DNA from: HXMU1420-2 sp034670145 | Lineage (GTDB): Bacteria; Pseudomonadota; Alphaproteobacteria; Rhodobacterales; Rhodobacteraceae | Direction of reading: 5' to 3' | Length of the DNA: 64,000 nucleotides | Assembly: GCA_034670145.1 (NCBI GenBank) | Contig: JAXMOA010000011.1 | Coordinates: forward strand, 119,196 to 183,195 | Shown: positions 27,724 to 36,163 of the stretch, piece after piece | Layout of the letters: each line of letters begins with the position of its first letter | How positions within the stretch are numbered: position 1 is the stretch's first letter | The notes under the pieces: generated by a model | What the model saw: only the letters and a program-made list of their open reading frames with translations | Databases searched by the model: none | What the model was told of the DNA's origin: nothing | Translations under genes and position numbers: made by a program

Positions 27724-28542
27724 ATGCGCAGTATAGTTTTGGTGGCAGCCCTTGGGCTGATTCCGGCCTGTGCCCCCCAGATTCCCGAGAGCGGAGCCGG
27801 GTTCGACACAAGTTTTGATCAGGCGTTGGAGCGTGACGCGGCGATTGCCGGCGCGCGTACAGGCGGGGCGGTTCCGCCGCCCAAGGTGATTTCGCAAGAG
27901 CCGTTGGAGGCTGCGTCGGCTTTGGCCGTGTCGAGCGAATCTGCATCGCAAACCGCAGGTGCGACGCAGGTTGCCTCTGCGGAGGCAGCGGTGGCGCGGG
28001 CCTCGGTGTCGCATACGGATACGGCGACGCAAACGGCGGATGATCTGGCACGGGAGACGGCGGAGGCCCTGAAGGCCGCGTCAGCCAATTCGGGTGTTGC
28101 GCCATTGCAGGCGAGCCCGTCCAACCCGGCGCCGGCCTTGGTCGGGGTGGCGTCCCTGTCGGATGAGAATGACTTCCAGGCGGTATCGTCGCGCGAGTCA
28201 ATCGAGAGTGATGCGGCGCGGATTGCGAAGAACAAGCAGAGTTATCAGTCGGTTGCGGCGACAGCTGTGCCAGAGCGGCCCTCGGACACGGGGCCGAACC
28301 TGGTGGATTATGCGCTGGGCACTTCGAATACGCTGGGAGTGCGGAGCTATCCGCGCACGGGGCTGAACCTGAAGGCACGCGCAGAGCGCAATTGCGCGAA
28401 ATACCTGTCGGCGGATTTGGCGCAGACGGCGTTCTTGTCCAGGGGCGGACCGCAGCGTGACCGGTTGGGGCTGGACCCTGACGGGGATGGGTTTGCCTGT
28501 GGCTGGGATCCGCGTCCGTTTCGCCAGGCGGTCAAGAGCTGA
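27724..28542 (+). CDS. Lipoprotein with C-terminal Excalibur-type motif
   Basis: 272 residues. Lipobox LIPAC within the first 16 residues indicates outer-surface or periplasmic lipid anchoring. A long low-complexity Ala/Ser/Thr linker follows, then a C-terminal cell-surface type domain: RNCAKYLSADLAQ ... DPDGDGFACGWDP, with the paired Cys and DxDxDG loop of Excalibur calcium-binding domains. It lies 8 bp upstream of a peptidoglycan amidase gene, so a role at the cell wall is plausible. Conserved function unknown. Confidence 0.82.
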   Translation: MRSIVLVAALGLIPACAPQIPESGAGFDTSFDQALERDAAIAGARTGGAVPPPKVISQEPLEAASALAVSSESASQTAGATQVASAEAAVARASVSHTDTATQTADDLARETAEALKAASANSGVAPLQASPSNPAPALVGVASLSDENDFQAVSSRESIESDAARIAKNKQSYQSVAATAVPERPSDTGPNLVDYALGTSNTLGVRSYPRTGLNLKARAERNCAKYLSADLAQTAFLSRGGPQRDRLGLDPDGDGFACGWDPRPFRQAVKS

Positions 28543-28550
28543 GCGAGGCG

Positions 28551-29291
28551 ATGGGCGTGACCCCGGTTGGGCCCGCTGCCGGGATGCCTGTCTGGCATCC
28601 GTCGGCCAATTTCGGGGCACGGCGCAATGGGCTGCGTCCCGAACTGATTGTCCTGCATTACACTGCGATGTCCGGGCCGCTGGCGGCGCTGGAGCGGCTG
28701 TGCGATCCACGCGCCGAAGTCTCGGCCCATTACCTGATCGCGGCGGATGGCCGGATCTGGCAGATGGTGCGCGAAGCGGATCGGGCGTGGCATGCGGGGG
28801 CTGGCATCTGGGGCGGGCAAGGGGATGTGAACTCGCGTTCCATAGGGATCGAGCTGGACAATCGCGGCACGCATCCCTTCGCCGAGCCGCAGATGATGGC
28901 GTTAGAGCAACTGCTGGCCGGCATCATGGCGCGCTGGTCTATTGGGGCCGCAGGCGTGATCGGGCATTCGGATATGGCGCCAGGGCGCAAGATTGATCCC
29001 GGCGCACGGTTTGATTGGGCGCGGTTGGCGCGCCAGGGCCTGGCCCGTCCGGCGGGACAGTCCCAGACGCCAGCGATGGGGCAGGACCTCGCCGCGGCCT
29101 TCCGCACGGCGGCCAGATGCGCGGGTTATGGCGACGACCTGCTGCGGGCCGAGGAACTTGACACAGTGCTGGAGGCGGTGCGTTTGCGCTATCGGCCATG
29201 GGCAACTGGCCCACTGTCAAAGGCCGATATCGCCGTCCTGACGGACCCGGACCACCAATCAGCCGCCGCAACAGAACCGACAGACGCCTAA
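28551..29291 (+). CDS. N-acetylmuramoyl-L-alanine amidase (AmiD-type, Amidase_2)
   Basis: 246 residues. Zinc amidase domain about 25-160: LIVLHYTAM (first His ligand), SAHYLIAADGRIWQMV, SRSIGIELDN, VIGHSDMAPGRKIDPG (second His, catalytic Lys and third ligand region). A helical C-terminal extension (about 175-235) resembles a peptidoglycan-binding domain. No signal peptide is visible, so cytosolic recycling of anhydro-muropeptides (AmpD-like) or non-classical export are both possible. An AU-rich hairpin (29290-29308) overlaps the stop. Confidence 0.9.
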   Translation: MGVTPVGPAAGMPVWHPSANFGARRNGLRPELIVLHYTAMSGPLAALERLCDPRAEVSAHYLIAADGRIWQMVREADRAWHAGAGIWGGQGDVNSRSIGIELDNRGTHPFAEPQMMALEQLLAGIMARWSIGAAGVIGHSDMAPGRKIDPGARFDWARLARQGLARPAGQSQTPAMGQDLAAAFRTAARCAGYGDDLLRAEELDTVLEAVRLRYRPWATGPLSKADIAVLTDPDHQSAAATEPTDA

Positions 29292-29382
29292 AAATTCGCA
29301 GAATTTTTGTGGTGAAGCCGGGGGGCGCCGGGGGCAAAGCGGTCTCTTGACGATCAGGTGGATTGCTGTCAGTGCCACGGGC

Positions 29383-29782
29383 GCGCGGAGAGCCGGACGG
29401 CCGCTGCGCCGGGTTTCCCGGCGGAGAGGAAAGTCCGGACTCCATGAAACAACGGTGCCGGGTAACGCCCGGGCGGGGTAACCCGATGGAAAGCGCCACA
29501 GAAAAGAAACCACCCGGATCCGTCCGGGCAAGGGTGAAACGGTGGGGTAAGAGCCCACCGCGCTGCTGGTAACAGGAGCGGCAAGGCAAGCCCCACCGGG
29601 AGCAATGCCGAATAGGACCCCCGCGCGGGCCGGGTCCCGGAGACGGGAAACCGCCGCTAGGTACGCTTCAGCCGAGAGGGGTCGGGTTGGCAGCTGGAGG
29701 CGTCTGGTAACAGGCGTCCTAGAAGAATGGTCGTCGACGGGGGCAACCCCTGAACAAAATCCGGCTTACAGGCTCTCCGCGC
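29383..29782 (+). ncRNA. rnpB: RNase P RNA (class A)
   Basis: The first 12 bases (29383-29394) pair perfectly with the last 12 (29771-29782), forming the P1 helix. The hallmark core segments are present in order: GAGGAAAGTCCGGACTCC near 29417, a ACAGAAA segment near 29500, the GGTAA...AGAGCCCACCG region, and the conserved AGAATGGTCGTCGAC / ACAAAATCCGGCTTACA 3' core. Length about 400 nt is normal for alphaproteobacteria. Catalytic subunit for tRNA 5' maturation. A TTGACG at 29347-29352 may be the -35 element. Confidence 0.96.
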
Positions 29783-29875
29783 ATTTTGTTTCCAAGGTGT
29801 TTGCCAGGCCCGGACAAAGACGCGGCATCGCCGGTCTGCGTATCCCTGGCCCGTCTCAAGGGCCCTGGGCCAGGA

Positions 29876-31450
29876 TCAAACCCCCATCAGTACACGGGCG
29901 GCGCGGATCAGCACCATCGGGTCCAGATCGGTGCGCGCGACGGGGGGCGGAGGATCCACACGGCCCGTCAACCCGGCGACGGCATTGCGTGCAGAGCGGA
30001 TCGAATATTCGACCGTAAAAACACAATCGCGTGGCTGTTCGCAGAACTGCCCGATCACCGCAAAGTTCCGCGCACCCGGCGGGCGCACGTCCGGCCGGTC
30101 ACCGGCCCGTCGGGGCATGAACTGGCTGGTGATGAATGGCATACGACAGGGCAGGACCCGGGCCTGGTCAAACCACGCCTGCTGCTGCCTGGTCAGATGC
30201 AATTGACCGCAAAGCTCTGTCAGGATTTCGTCGCCGGTTGCGGCCCACATTGGTTTGTCGACAAAGTCACCGGGCCTGTCACCACGCAGACCGTAGCCCC
30301 AAAATGTATAGGTGCCATGCTTTTGGTCGCGAAAATGTGGCTGATGGAACAGCACGATGGACAAGATCCAGCCCGAATCTGCAAATGTGATCAGCCCCCC
30401 GGTGCCGGTGCGGTTGTTGGTGAAATCCTGCATGAACTCGAAGAAATCAGGACCGTCCAGTGTGACCGTGAAGGAATGCCAGGCGGTTTTGCCTGTGTCG
30501 CCACAGAAGACGTCGGGCCTGCCGAACCCGTCATGTGCCGCCGCCAGCCTGCGCCAGAGCGTCCAGCCGCCGCCCTCGGTATCCTCCAGCCCCGGTGCGC
30601 GGTCGCGCGTGCCCTGAACCGATCCATCCGTCATCGACCCCAGCGTGAGATAGGCGCAGTCATCCTGTTGCAACGCCACCGTGCTGGCATCGGCCAGAGT
30701 GAGTGCGGTGACGCGGCGGTCCTGCAGGTTGCCATTGATCTGCACGTCGACAACCTGTGCGCCGGTCCGGATCTGCACCCCTCGGGTCTGCAACCATTTG
30801 AGGATGGGTGCGATCATCGAGTCATATTGATTGTAGCGTGTGCGCAAAACGCCGGCGATGCGGGTGAACCCGGGGAACAGATGGATGAACCGGCGCAGGT
30901 AGCGTTGCAATTCACCCAGCGAATGCCAGGGCTGGAACGAAAACATCGTCGCCCACATCAGCCAGAAATTGCTGTCAAAGAACGAGGGTTTGAACCAGTC
31001 TGCGATTGTTTGCCCGTCCAGAGCCCGCTCTGGCCGCAAAAGCAGCCGGTTGAGGTCAACAATGTCCTGGGCCTGAAGCGTGAGGTCATATCGGTCCTCG
31101 GCGGGGTGGCCATCCCGCACCAGGCGACAGTTGGACGAGCCGGGCACCATGCGGTTGAAGTCCATGATGTCCTGGGCGGCGCTGACGTCCGGGTTGTCGG
31201 CCGAGGGGATGGTGTCGAGCAGGTCGAAGGTGCAGGCAAAATGGTCTTCGAACATGCGGCCACCACGGATCATGTATCCGGCCTCTGCCTCGCCTGATCC
31301 GTCCAGAGAGCCGCCGGTCCGGTCGAGCTGTTCATAGATGTGGATGTTCTGGCCTTTGATCCCGGCGTCGCGGATCAGGTAGACGGCGGTTGCCAGCCCG
31401 GCAATGCCAGCGCCGACGATGTGGTGATGTGCGTGAGCTGAGTTTGGCAT
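29876..31450 (-). CDS. ohyA: Oleate hydratase (MCRA/OhyA family)
   Basis: 524 residues. N-terminal FAD site IVGAGIAGLATAVYLIRDAG and EQLDRTGGSLDG; catalytic-region Glu and neighbours in RGGRMFEDHFACTFDLL; family block NFWLMWATMFSFQPWHS; C-terminal EQPRDCVFTVEYSIRSA. Adds water to the cis-9 double bond of oleic acid in a FAD-dependent but redox-neutral reaction, giving 10-hydroxystearate, often for protection from free unsaturated fatty acids. Single gene, convergent with rnpB. Confidence 0.93.
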   Translation of the reverse strand: MPNSAHAHHHIVGAGIAGLATAVYLIRDAGIKGQNIHIYEQLDRTGGSLDGSGEAEAGYMIRGGRMFEDHFACTFDLLDTIPSADNPDVSAAQDIMDFNRMVPGSSNCRLVRDGHPAEDRYDLTLQAQDIVDLNRLLLRPERALDGQTIADWFKPSFFDSNFWLMWATMFSFQPWHSLGELQRYLRRFIHLFPGFTRIAGVLRTRYNQYDSMIAPILKWLQTRGVQIRTGAQVVDVQINGNLQDRRVTALTLADASTVALQQDDCAYLTLGSMTDGSVQGTRDRAPGLEDTEGGGWTLWRRLAAAHDGFGRPDVFCGDTGKTAWHSFTVTLDGPDFFEFMQDFTNNRTGTGGLITFADSGWILSIVLFHQPHFRDQKHGTYTFWGYGLRGDRPGDFVDKPMWAATGDEILTELCGQLHLTRQQQAWFDQARVLPCRMPFITSQFMPRRAGDRPDVRPPGARNFAVIGQFCEQPRDCVFTVEYSIRSARNAVAGLTGRVDPPPPVARTDLDPMVLIRAARVLMGV

Positions 31451-31695
31451 GGGGCGAATGCCTTGCGTTGTGGAAGCCCCCTCATTTTACGCCCGGGCAG
31501 GCCGCGTGCATTGACCTGAGTCAGTTTCTGGGCCGTTTTGCGGCCTGAGGTTTTGGTGGATTTGCGAGGGTTGGGGCGGGGCGGGGGCGTTGTTGAGCGC
31601 CCGACCGTCCGAATCAGTTCTTGCGCCGCAATTTGACTTGCGGGCGGGGTTGCCCGGCATCACAGCCGGGTTTGCCTGATTTTTCAGCGTTTTTT

Positions 31696-32274
31696 TTAGG
31701 CGCGTAGCAGAACTTTGTTCGAACCGACCGCGTCTGCGATCTTGGCGTACTGGTTGCGCTTTTCCTGGGAAGAATCGGCGCTGCGCAGCAGGATGGTTTC
31801 CGTGTTCTCCAGAATCGCGATGGCCTCTTGGTTGACCGAGGCCGCAGAGGCCGGTGCGATCGGGGTCAGTGGGCGGGTTGTACGCTCGTTTGTTTTGGTT
31901 TGTGTGGCATGGGCGCGACCGCGTGTGCTGTCGCGGTTTTTGCGTGCCAGGTCGGCCAGTTGTTTTGAGGTGTCCTTGAGCACGTCGGATACTTCGGCGT
32001 AATCGCTGTCGGTGGGGATCCCGTCTGCGACGAGAGCGAGACGTTCTGCCAAACAATCAACGCGATAGGCACTGTCGTTGAGGTCGGAGCAGAATTGTTT
32101 GGCGGCTGCGATCCCGCCGACCACGACGTTGGCAAACGCCTGAGAGCCGAATTGCCCGGATGGCACGACGATGGTGTAGACGGCGCCGGGCACCTGCGCG
32201 ACGGCCTGAAGCGGCGGAACGATGGCATAAGCGATGGCGGCACAGGTAATAAGCGGGCGGGCAGGATTGAACAT
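31696..32274 (-). CDS. Exported protein of unknown function
   Basis: 192 residues from ATG 32274, with GAGGA nine bases upstream; the longer frame to 32445 is rejected as it overlaps the divergent gene. A signal peptide ends near QAVAQVPGA. The mature part has two Cys (FCSDL, VDCLAERL), a polar Lys/Arg/Thr-rich middle (about 105-140) and a helical tail. No family recognised. It faces the gene at 32444, whose mature protein also begins QVP-x-PGA-like, hinting at a related pair. Confidence 0.7.
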   Translation of the reverse strand: MFNPARPLITCAAIAYAIVPPLQAVAQVPGAVYTIVVPSGQFGSQAFANVVVGGIAAAKQFCSDLNDSAYRVDCLAERLALVADGIPTDSDYAEVSDVLKDTSKQLADLARKNRDSTRGRAHATQTKTNERTTRPLTPIAPASAASVNQEAIAILENTETILLRSADSSQEKRNQYAKIADAVGSNKVLLRA

Positions 32275-32443
32275 GTGTTTAGGTCCTCGAAATCTCTGAG
32301 GGGTGCAGCAAACGCAACCCTGTTGGGATGAATTTTGCACGTGCGGGGCGCTGCGTAAAGCATTTCGAATTTTATTTAAGTTGTCACGATAGGGGGGCGT
32401 CACTAAGGTAATTTTTGGAATTAACCAAAATGGATTTGTCAGC

Positions 32444-32830
32444 ATGGTAAAGTCGGCCTTCTCATTGGCGTTTGCAGCCGCAATCTGCTGTCTTCCGGTT
32501 GTCGGATCGGCGCAGGTGCCAATCCCTGGTGCAGCCTTGGCCGAGGCGCAGGCGCGGCTGGCCTGTGGCGCGGGGACTGTTTTGAATGCGACCTATCTGC
32601 CGGGCGGGCTGATGCAGGTGACCTGCCAGTCGGTTTCGCGCTCTGCTGGGCAATCGGCGGCGGCCAACGAATTGCCGACCCTGTTGGAGGGCACGGCCCT
32701 GACGCCGGGTGTGGTGGCCGGGGGTGTGATCTCGGTTGTTGTGGTTGGTGCGTTGCTGGGCGATGACGATACCGGCGTGACGTCGACGACAACGACAACC
32801 ACCAGCTCTTCTGTCTCTATCTCGGAATAG
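32444..32830 (+). CDS. Small exported protein with Thr/Ser-rich tail
   Basis: 128 residues. Signal peptide MVKSAFSLAFAAAICCLPVVGSA, mature start QVPIPGA, two Cys (LACGAG, QVTCQS) probably bridged, a hydrophobic segment near 90-107 (GVVAGGVISVVVVGALLG), and a tail DDDTGVTSTTTTTTSSS. Divergent from 31696-32274 with about 170 bp between starts that must hold both promoters. Function unknown. Confidence 0.7.
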   Translation: MVKSAFSLAFAAAICCLPVVGSAQVPIPGAALAEAQARLACGAGTVLNATYLPGGLMQVTCQSVSRSAGQSAAANELPTLLEGTALTPGVVAGGVISVVVVGALLGDDDTGVTSTTTTTTSSSVSISE

Positions 32831-32850
32831 AGACGTTTTGCGAATGGCGC

Positions 32851-32879
32851 GCTTTGCAGGTTGACTCGGCCTGCAAAGC
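32851..32879 (+). terminator. Hairpin downstream of the Thr-rich exported protein gene
   Basis: A perfect 10-bp stem (GCTTTGCAGG at 32851-32860 with CCTGCAAAGC at 32870-32879) and a 9-nt loop, 20 bp after the stop codon. No T-run follows, so it may be a weak terminator or mRNA 3'-end stabiliser ahead of rpmG. Confidence 0.5.
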
Positions 32880-32945
32880 ACGTAAAACGCGGGCTTCTAG
32901 AATTTATCCCGGGCTGAAGGCCTGGCCCGATGCAGGAGACGTCCT

Positions 32946-33113
32946 ATGGCGAAACCAACCACAATCAAGATCCGCCTGAATTCCACCGCGGGCACTGGCC
33001 ATTTCTACGTGACCAAGAAGAACGCGCGTACCATGACCGAGAAGATGACCGCGCGGAAGTATGATCCGGTGGTGCGCAAGCACGTGGAATACAAAGAAGG
33101 CAAGATCAAGTAA
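32946..33113 (+). CDS. rpmG: 50S ribosomal protein L33
   Basis: A 55-residue frame too short for routine ORF lists: starts MAKPTTIKIRLNSTA, contains FYVTKKNARTM and KYDPVVRKHVEYKE, ends GKIK. This is the standard L33 length and pattern, in the form without the zinc-binding Cys pairs. GCAGGAGA lies about 8 bases upstream. A clear terminator follows at 33139-33165. Confidence 0.96.
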   Translation: MAKPTTIKIRLNSTAGTGHFYVTKKNARTMTEKMTARKYDPVVRKHVEYKEGKIK

Positions 33114-33138
33114 TCTGTCTTTACTTTGTTTGACGAGG

Positions 33139-33165
33139 GGGCCGCATTTTCTGTGGCCCTTTTTT
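33139..33165 (+). terminator. Rho-independent terminator of rpmG
   Basis: Stem GGGCCGCA / TGTGGCCC (33139-33146 with 33152-33159, one G-U pair) followed by six T residues at 33160-33165, 26 bp after the rpmG stop. Confidence 0.85.
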
Positions 33166-33312
33166 GTTGTGCGCGGGGGCGTGCGACGCGCGGTGCATTG
33201 GCGTTTGTGTTTCAAATGACGCGGGTTTGCGGGCGGTTTGCCCAATTTCAGCACCATTTTTGCCGGGTTTTCCTGTTTTCCCTGTGGGGATGTAACAGAA
33301 GGACAGGCCATT

Positions 33313-33816
33313 ATGAAAATGATGACGGCGATGGGCATGGCGCTGTTGGCGCTGGCGGCTTGCAGCAATCCGGCCAAGGATCAGAGTGCCGGTTTCAGTG
33401 GGCTAAGCTCTGAGCCTGCGGTGACGCAGGCGGCGGTGCAGGATGTGCGGTATGGAACGGCCGCGCTGGCGCCGGATATCCCGGTGCGGGCGGTGCGGTC
33501 AGGCAGCGGCAACCGGGCGGATCATGCAGAGTTGGCGGTGCGCAAGGCCAGCGGCTCTGACTGGCGGTCCAAGCCGGTGCAGGTTGGGGGGCAGACGCTG
33601 GCGTTGCGCGTGCTCTATGTCAATCAGATCCCCTATGCGGTGCTCAAGCCGCAATCGGGCCTGTTCAAGTCAGGTATCGTGCCCGAAACCAGCGCTGCCA
33701 TGGCGGCGCAGGCGCAGGCGCTGACAGGCTGTCCGGCGGCGAGCCGGGTCTATGCCGTAGGGCGGGAGCCGAGCCGTCCGCAGGGCCTGACCATGGCGTT
33801 GGCCTGTACCGGTTAG
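33313..33816 (+). CDS. Putative lipoprotein of unknown function
   Basis: 167 residues from ATG 33313 (AGAAGGA nine bases upstream). Lipobox LLALAAC at about residues 10-16. The mature region has a compact domain with one likely disulfide (GCPAASRVYA ... ALACTG). The length and pattern resemble small Rhodobacteraceae lipoproteins of unknown role. Convergent with the Bax-inhibitor gene through a shared terminator. Confidence 0.75.
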   Translation: MKMMTAMGMALLALAACSNPAKDQSAGFSGLSSEPAVTQAAVQDVRYGTAALAPDIPVRAVRSGSGNRADHAELAVRKASGSDWRSKPVQVGGQTLALRVLYVNQIPYAVLKPQSGLFKSGIVPETSAAMAAQAQALTGCPAASRVYAVGREPSRPQGLTMALACTG

Positions 33817-33870
33817 GGTCCGGCGGTCTCTGCAAAGGGCCGGTGAAGGACAGATTTGTTCATGGCACAC

Positions 33871-33903
33871 AAAAAAAGGGCCGGTCGCAGTGACCGGCCC
33901 TTT
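33871..33903 (-). terminator. Rho-independent terminator of the Bax-inhibitor-1 gene
   Basis: Stem GGGCCGGTC / GACCGGCCC with flanking AAA/TTT extension and a short loop; on the minus strand it is followed by a run of seven T (33877-33871). It may also slow transcription arriving from the convergent lipoprotein gene. Confidence 0.88.
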
Positions 33904-33926
33904 GATGGTGTGTCAGGTGATCCTGA

Positions 33927-34715
33927 TTATTCGCGGCTGCCCAGCAGCTGCAACAGGAACATGAACATGTTGATGAAGTCGAGATACAGGCTGAGTGCGC
34001 CCATGATCGCGGCTTTGCCGAGCCATTCCTGATCGCCCGAGTGGGCCATTGCCAGGTATGTGGTTTTGATCTTTTGCGTGTCATAGGCGGTGAGCCCGGC
34101 GAAGATCAGCACACCCAGGATCGAGATGGCAAAGGTGATGGCGGGGCTGCCCAGGAAGATGTTGATGACGGATGCAACCAGCAGGCCGATCACACCCATG
34201 ATTAGGAAGCTGCCCCAACCCGAGATGTCCTTTTTCGTGGTGTATCCCCAGAGCGACAGGCCCGCGAAGGCGATCGAGGTGACCAGGAACACCTGGATGA
34301 TCGAATACCCGGTGAAGGCGAGGAAGATCCAGCTGATCGACAGGCCCATAACGGCGGCAAAGGCGTAGAACACCAGCTGCGCTGACGCTGCGGACAGGCG
34401 GTTGATGGCCGCGCTAAAGCCAAAGACAAAGGCCAGCGGCAGGAACATGATGACCCATTTCAGAGGCGAAGCGTAGATCGCGTAGCCGAAGTTGGTCAGA
34501 TACTGACCTTCGCGCAATTGCGCGGCCGCGACAGAGGGGTCTGCGGTGACGGACAAGCCGGAAATGGCCCAAGCCGCTGCGAAGGTGATGAACATGCCAA
34601 CGGACATTGTGCCGTAGACCTTGTTCATATGGGCCCGCAGGCCCGCGTCGATTTCAGCCGTGCGAATACCGGCTACGCCGCCACCCATCACTCTGCTTGT
34701 GTCATACTCAGCCAT
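33927..34715 (-). CDS. Bax inhibitor-1 / YccA family membrane protein
   Basis: 262 residues with about seven hydrophobic helices, starting near MSVGMFITFAAAWAISGL and ending near FINMFMFLLQLLG. Family hallmarks include the C-terminal GLTAYDTQKIK and SLYLDFINMF. Inner-membrane protein; bacterial members are linked to calcium leak and to regulation of membrane proteolysis (YccA with FtsH). Monocistronic with its own terminator. Confidence 0.93.
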   Translation of the reverse strand: MAEYDTSRVMGGGVAGIRTAEIDAGLRAHMNKVYGTMSVGMFITFAAAWAISGLSVTADPSVAAAQLREGQYLTNFGYAIYASPLKWVIMFLPLAFVFGFSAAINRLSAASAQLVFYAFAAVMGLSISWIFLAFTGYSIIQVFLVTSIAFAGLSLWGYTTKKDISGWGSFLIMGVIGLLVASVINIFLGSPAITFAISILGVLIFAGLTAYDTQKIKTTYLAMAHSGDQEWLGKAAIMGALSLYLDFINMFMFLLQLLGSRE

Positions 34716-34860
34716 TGAGAGACTCCATTTATAAAACCCAAGGCACCCCGGGCGGACCCGAGGCGTTCACTAAGCAATATTGGAGTGTTCAGGGGGTTTT
34801 TCAAGTTTTTTAGTCAGGAAATCACAGCTGATTCGGGTTGTGTTTCCAGAGTTGAAACAA

Positions 34861-34899
34861 ACAGGGGAACGGACCCGGTATTTGGGTCTGTTCCCCTGT
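34861..34899 (-). terminator. Strong hairpin terminator after the DUF1127 gene
   Basis: A 16-bp stem with one G-U pair (34861-34876 with 34884-34899) and a 7-nt loop. On the minus strand it is followed by TGTTTGTTT. It lies about 30 bp past the DUF1127 stop. Confidence 0.8.
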
Positions 34900-34931
34900 T
34901 GCGTTTCGGCCTTTTGGGAGTGTGTTTGCGA

Positions 34932-35150
34932 TCACTTGAGCCAATGTACGGGCACGTTCCAGGCGGGGCGGTTGGCCTCGGTCATGGCGTCCTGGTGGCT
35001 GATGCCCAGATCGTTGAGCGTGCGGCTGTCCATGTTGCGCAGCTGGCGGCGCTGTTTCCAGACGGTCAGCATCTGGGTCAGGGTCGGGCGAGTGCGGGAG
35101 GAACCGGTCAGCGGGCGGACCAGGGTGTGCGAATCCAGAGTGCGGGTCAT
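34932..35150 (-). CDS. DUF1127 (YjiS-like) small protein
   Basis: 72 residues with the family pattern W-x2-RR-x-LRNMDSRTLNDLGISHQDAMTEANRPAW. Small Arg-rich proteins of this type are common in alphaproteobacteria; some bind RNA or affect phosphate/carbon metabolism. AAAGGA lies 7 bases before ATG 35150, and a strong terminator follows. Divergent from a LysR gene about 120 bp away. Confidence 0.9.
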   Translation of the reverse strand: MTRTLDSHTLVRPLTGSSRTRPTLTQMLTVWKQRRQLRNMDSRTLNDLGISHQDAMTEANRPAWNVPVHWLK

Positions 35151-35269
35151 GATTTTGTCCTTTCGTGATTGGTTGTCGTCGTTCTATCAATTTCCTTGAT
35201 GTATATGGCAATCCGTGATCCATTTGGAAAACGAATGTTTGTGCTGTGTTTGATCAAGGAGCGTGATGA

Positions 35270-36151
35270 ATGAGAAACTTGGACGTGACGACCCTGCGAT
35301 CCTTTGTTGCAATAGCGGATTCGGGCGGGGTGACGCGGGCCGCCGGGTTTCTGCATCTGACCCAATCGGCGGTGTCGATGCAGATCAAACGGCTGGAAGA
35401 GATGCTGGATCTGACCTTGCTGGATCGTTCGGGGCGGGGGATCGCGTTGACGGCCTCGGGCGAGCAGCTGTTGGGGTATGCGCGGCGGATGGTTGCGCTG
35501 AATGATGAGGTAATGGCGCGGCTGACCGATCAGGCCTTTGAGGGGGAAGTGACGCTGGGCGTGCCGCATGATGTGGTGCAGCCGGCCATTCCCCGGGTTT
35601 TGCAGCGGTTTCATGCCAGTTTTCCACGGGTGCGGGTGCAGTTGATCTCTTCTTATACGCGCGAGTTGAAGGCGTTGTATGCCAAGGGTGAATGCGATCT
35701 GATCCTGACCACAGAGGTTTCAGTGGGCGAGGGGGGCGAGCAGATTCAGGTTTTGCCGCTGACCTGGGTGGGGGCGCCGAACGGGTCGATGTGGCGGCAA
35801 CGGCCCTTGCGGTTGGCGTTTTGCCGGAGTTGCATTTTTCGGCCTCTGGCGACCTCGGCTTTGGATCAGGCCGGGATCGCCTGGGATATGGTGGTGGACA
35901 GCGAATCGGATCGCACGGTCGAGGCGACTGTGAGTGCGGATCTGGCGGTTGGCGTGTTGCTGGAGGGCACTCTGCCGCCACAGCATGAGCCGATTGATCA
36001 TGGCAATCTGCTGCCAGAGCTGCCGTCGCAGAATATCAATCTGTATGGCGGTCTGGCACCGAAGTCGCAGCTGGTTGGTGAATTGGCCGATTTGGTGCGG
36101 CAGATGTTTTCGGTGTCGGCTGCGCCTGCCCTGCGGATGGCTGGGGGGTGA
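35270..36151 (+). CDS. LysR-family transcriptional regulator
   Basis: 293 residues. N-terminal winged helix (LRSFVAIADSGGVTRAAGFLHLTQSAVSMQIKRLEE pattern, about residues 8-65), effector-binding domain to about 285. AAGGAG lies 8 bases before ATG 35270. Divergent from the DUF1127 gene and convergent with the quinone-reductase-like gene; either may be a target. An ATCAA-N5-TTGAT dyad in the divergent gap (around 35196-35210) is a possible operator. Confidence 0.92.
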   Translation: MRNLDVTTLRSFVAIADSGGVTRAAGFLHLTQSAVSMQIKRLEEMLDLTLLDRSGRGIALTASGEQLLGYARRMVALNDEVMARLTDQAFEGEVTLGVPHDVVQPAIPRVLQRFHASFPRVRVQLISSYTRELKALYAKGECDLILTTEVSVGEGGEQIQVLPLTWVGAPNGSMWRQRPLRLAFCRSCIFRPLATSALDQAGIAWDMVVDSESDRTVEATVSADLAVGVLLEGTLPPQHEPIDHGNLLPELPSQNINLYGGLAPKSQLVGELADLVRQMFSVSAAPALRMAGG

Positions 36152-36163
36152 GGGCCCATACGG

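Noticed and set aside
29290..29308. Hairpin at the amidase stop as terminator
   Set aside because: The stem is 8 bp of nearly pure A/T with a 3-nt loop and overlaps the stop codon; too weak to call an intrinsic terminator.
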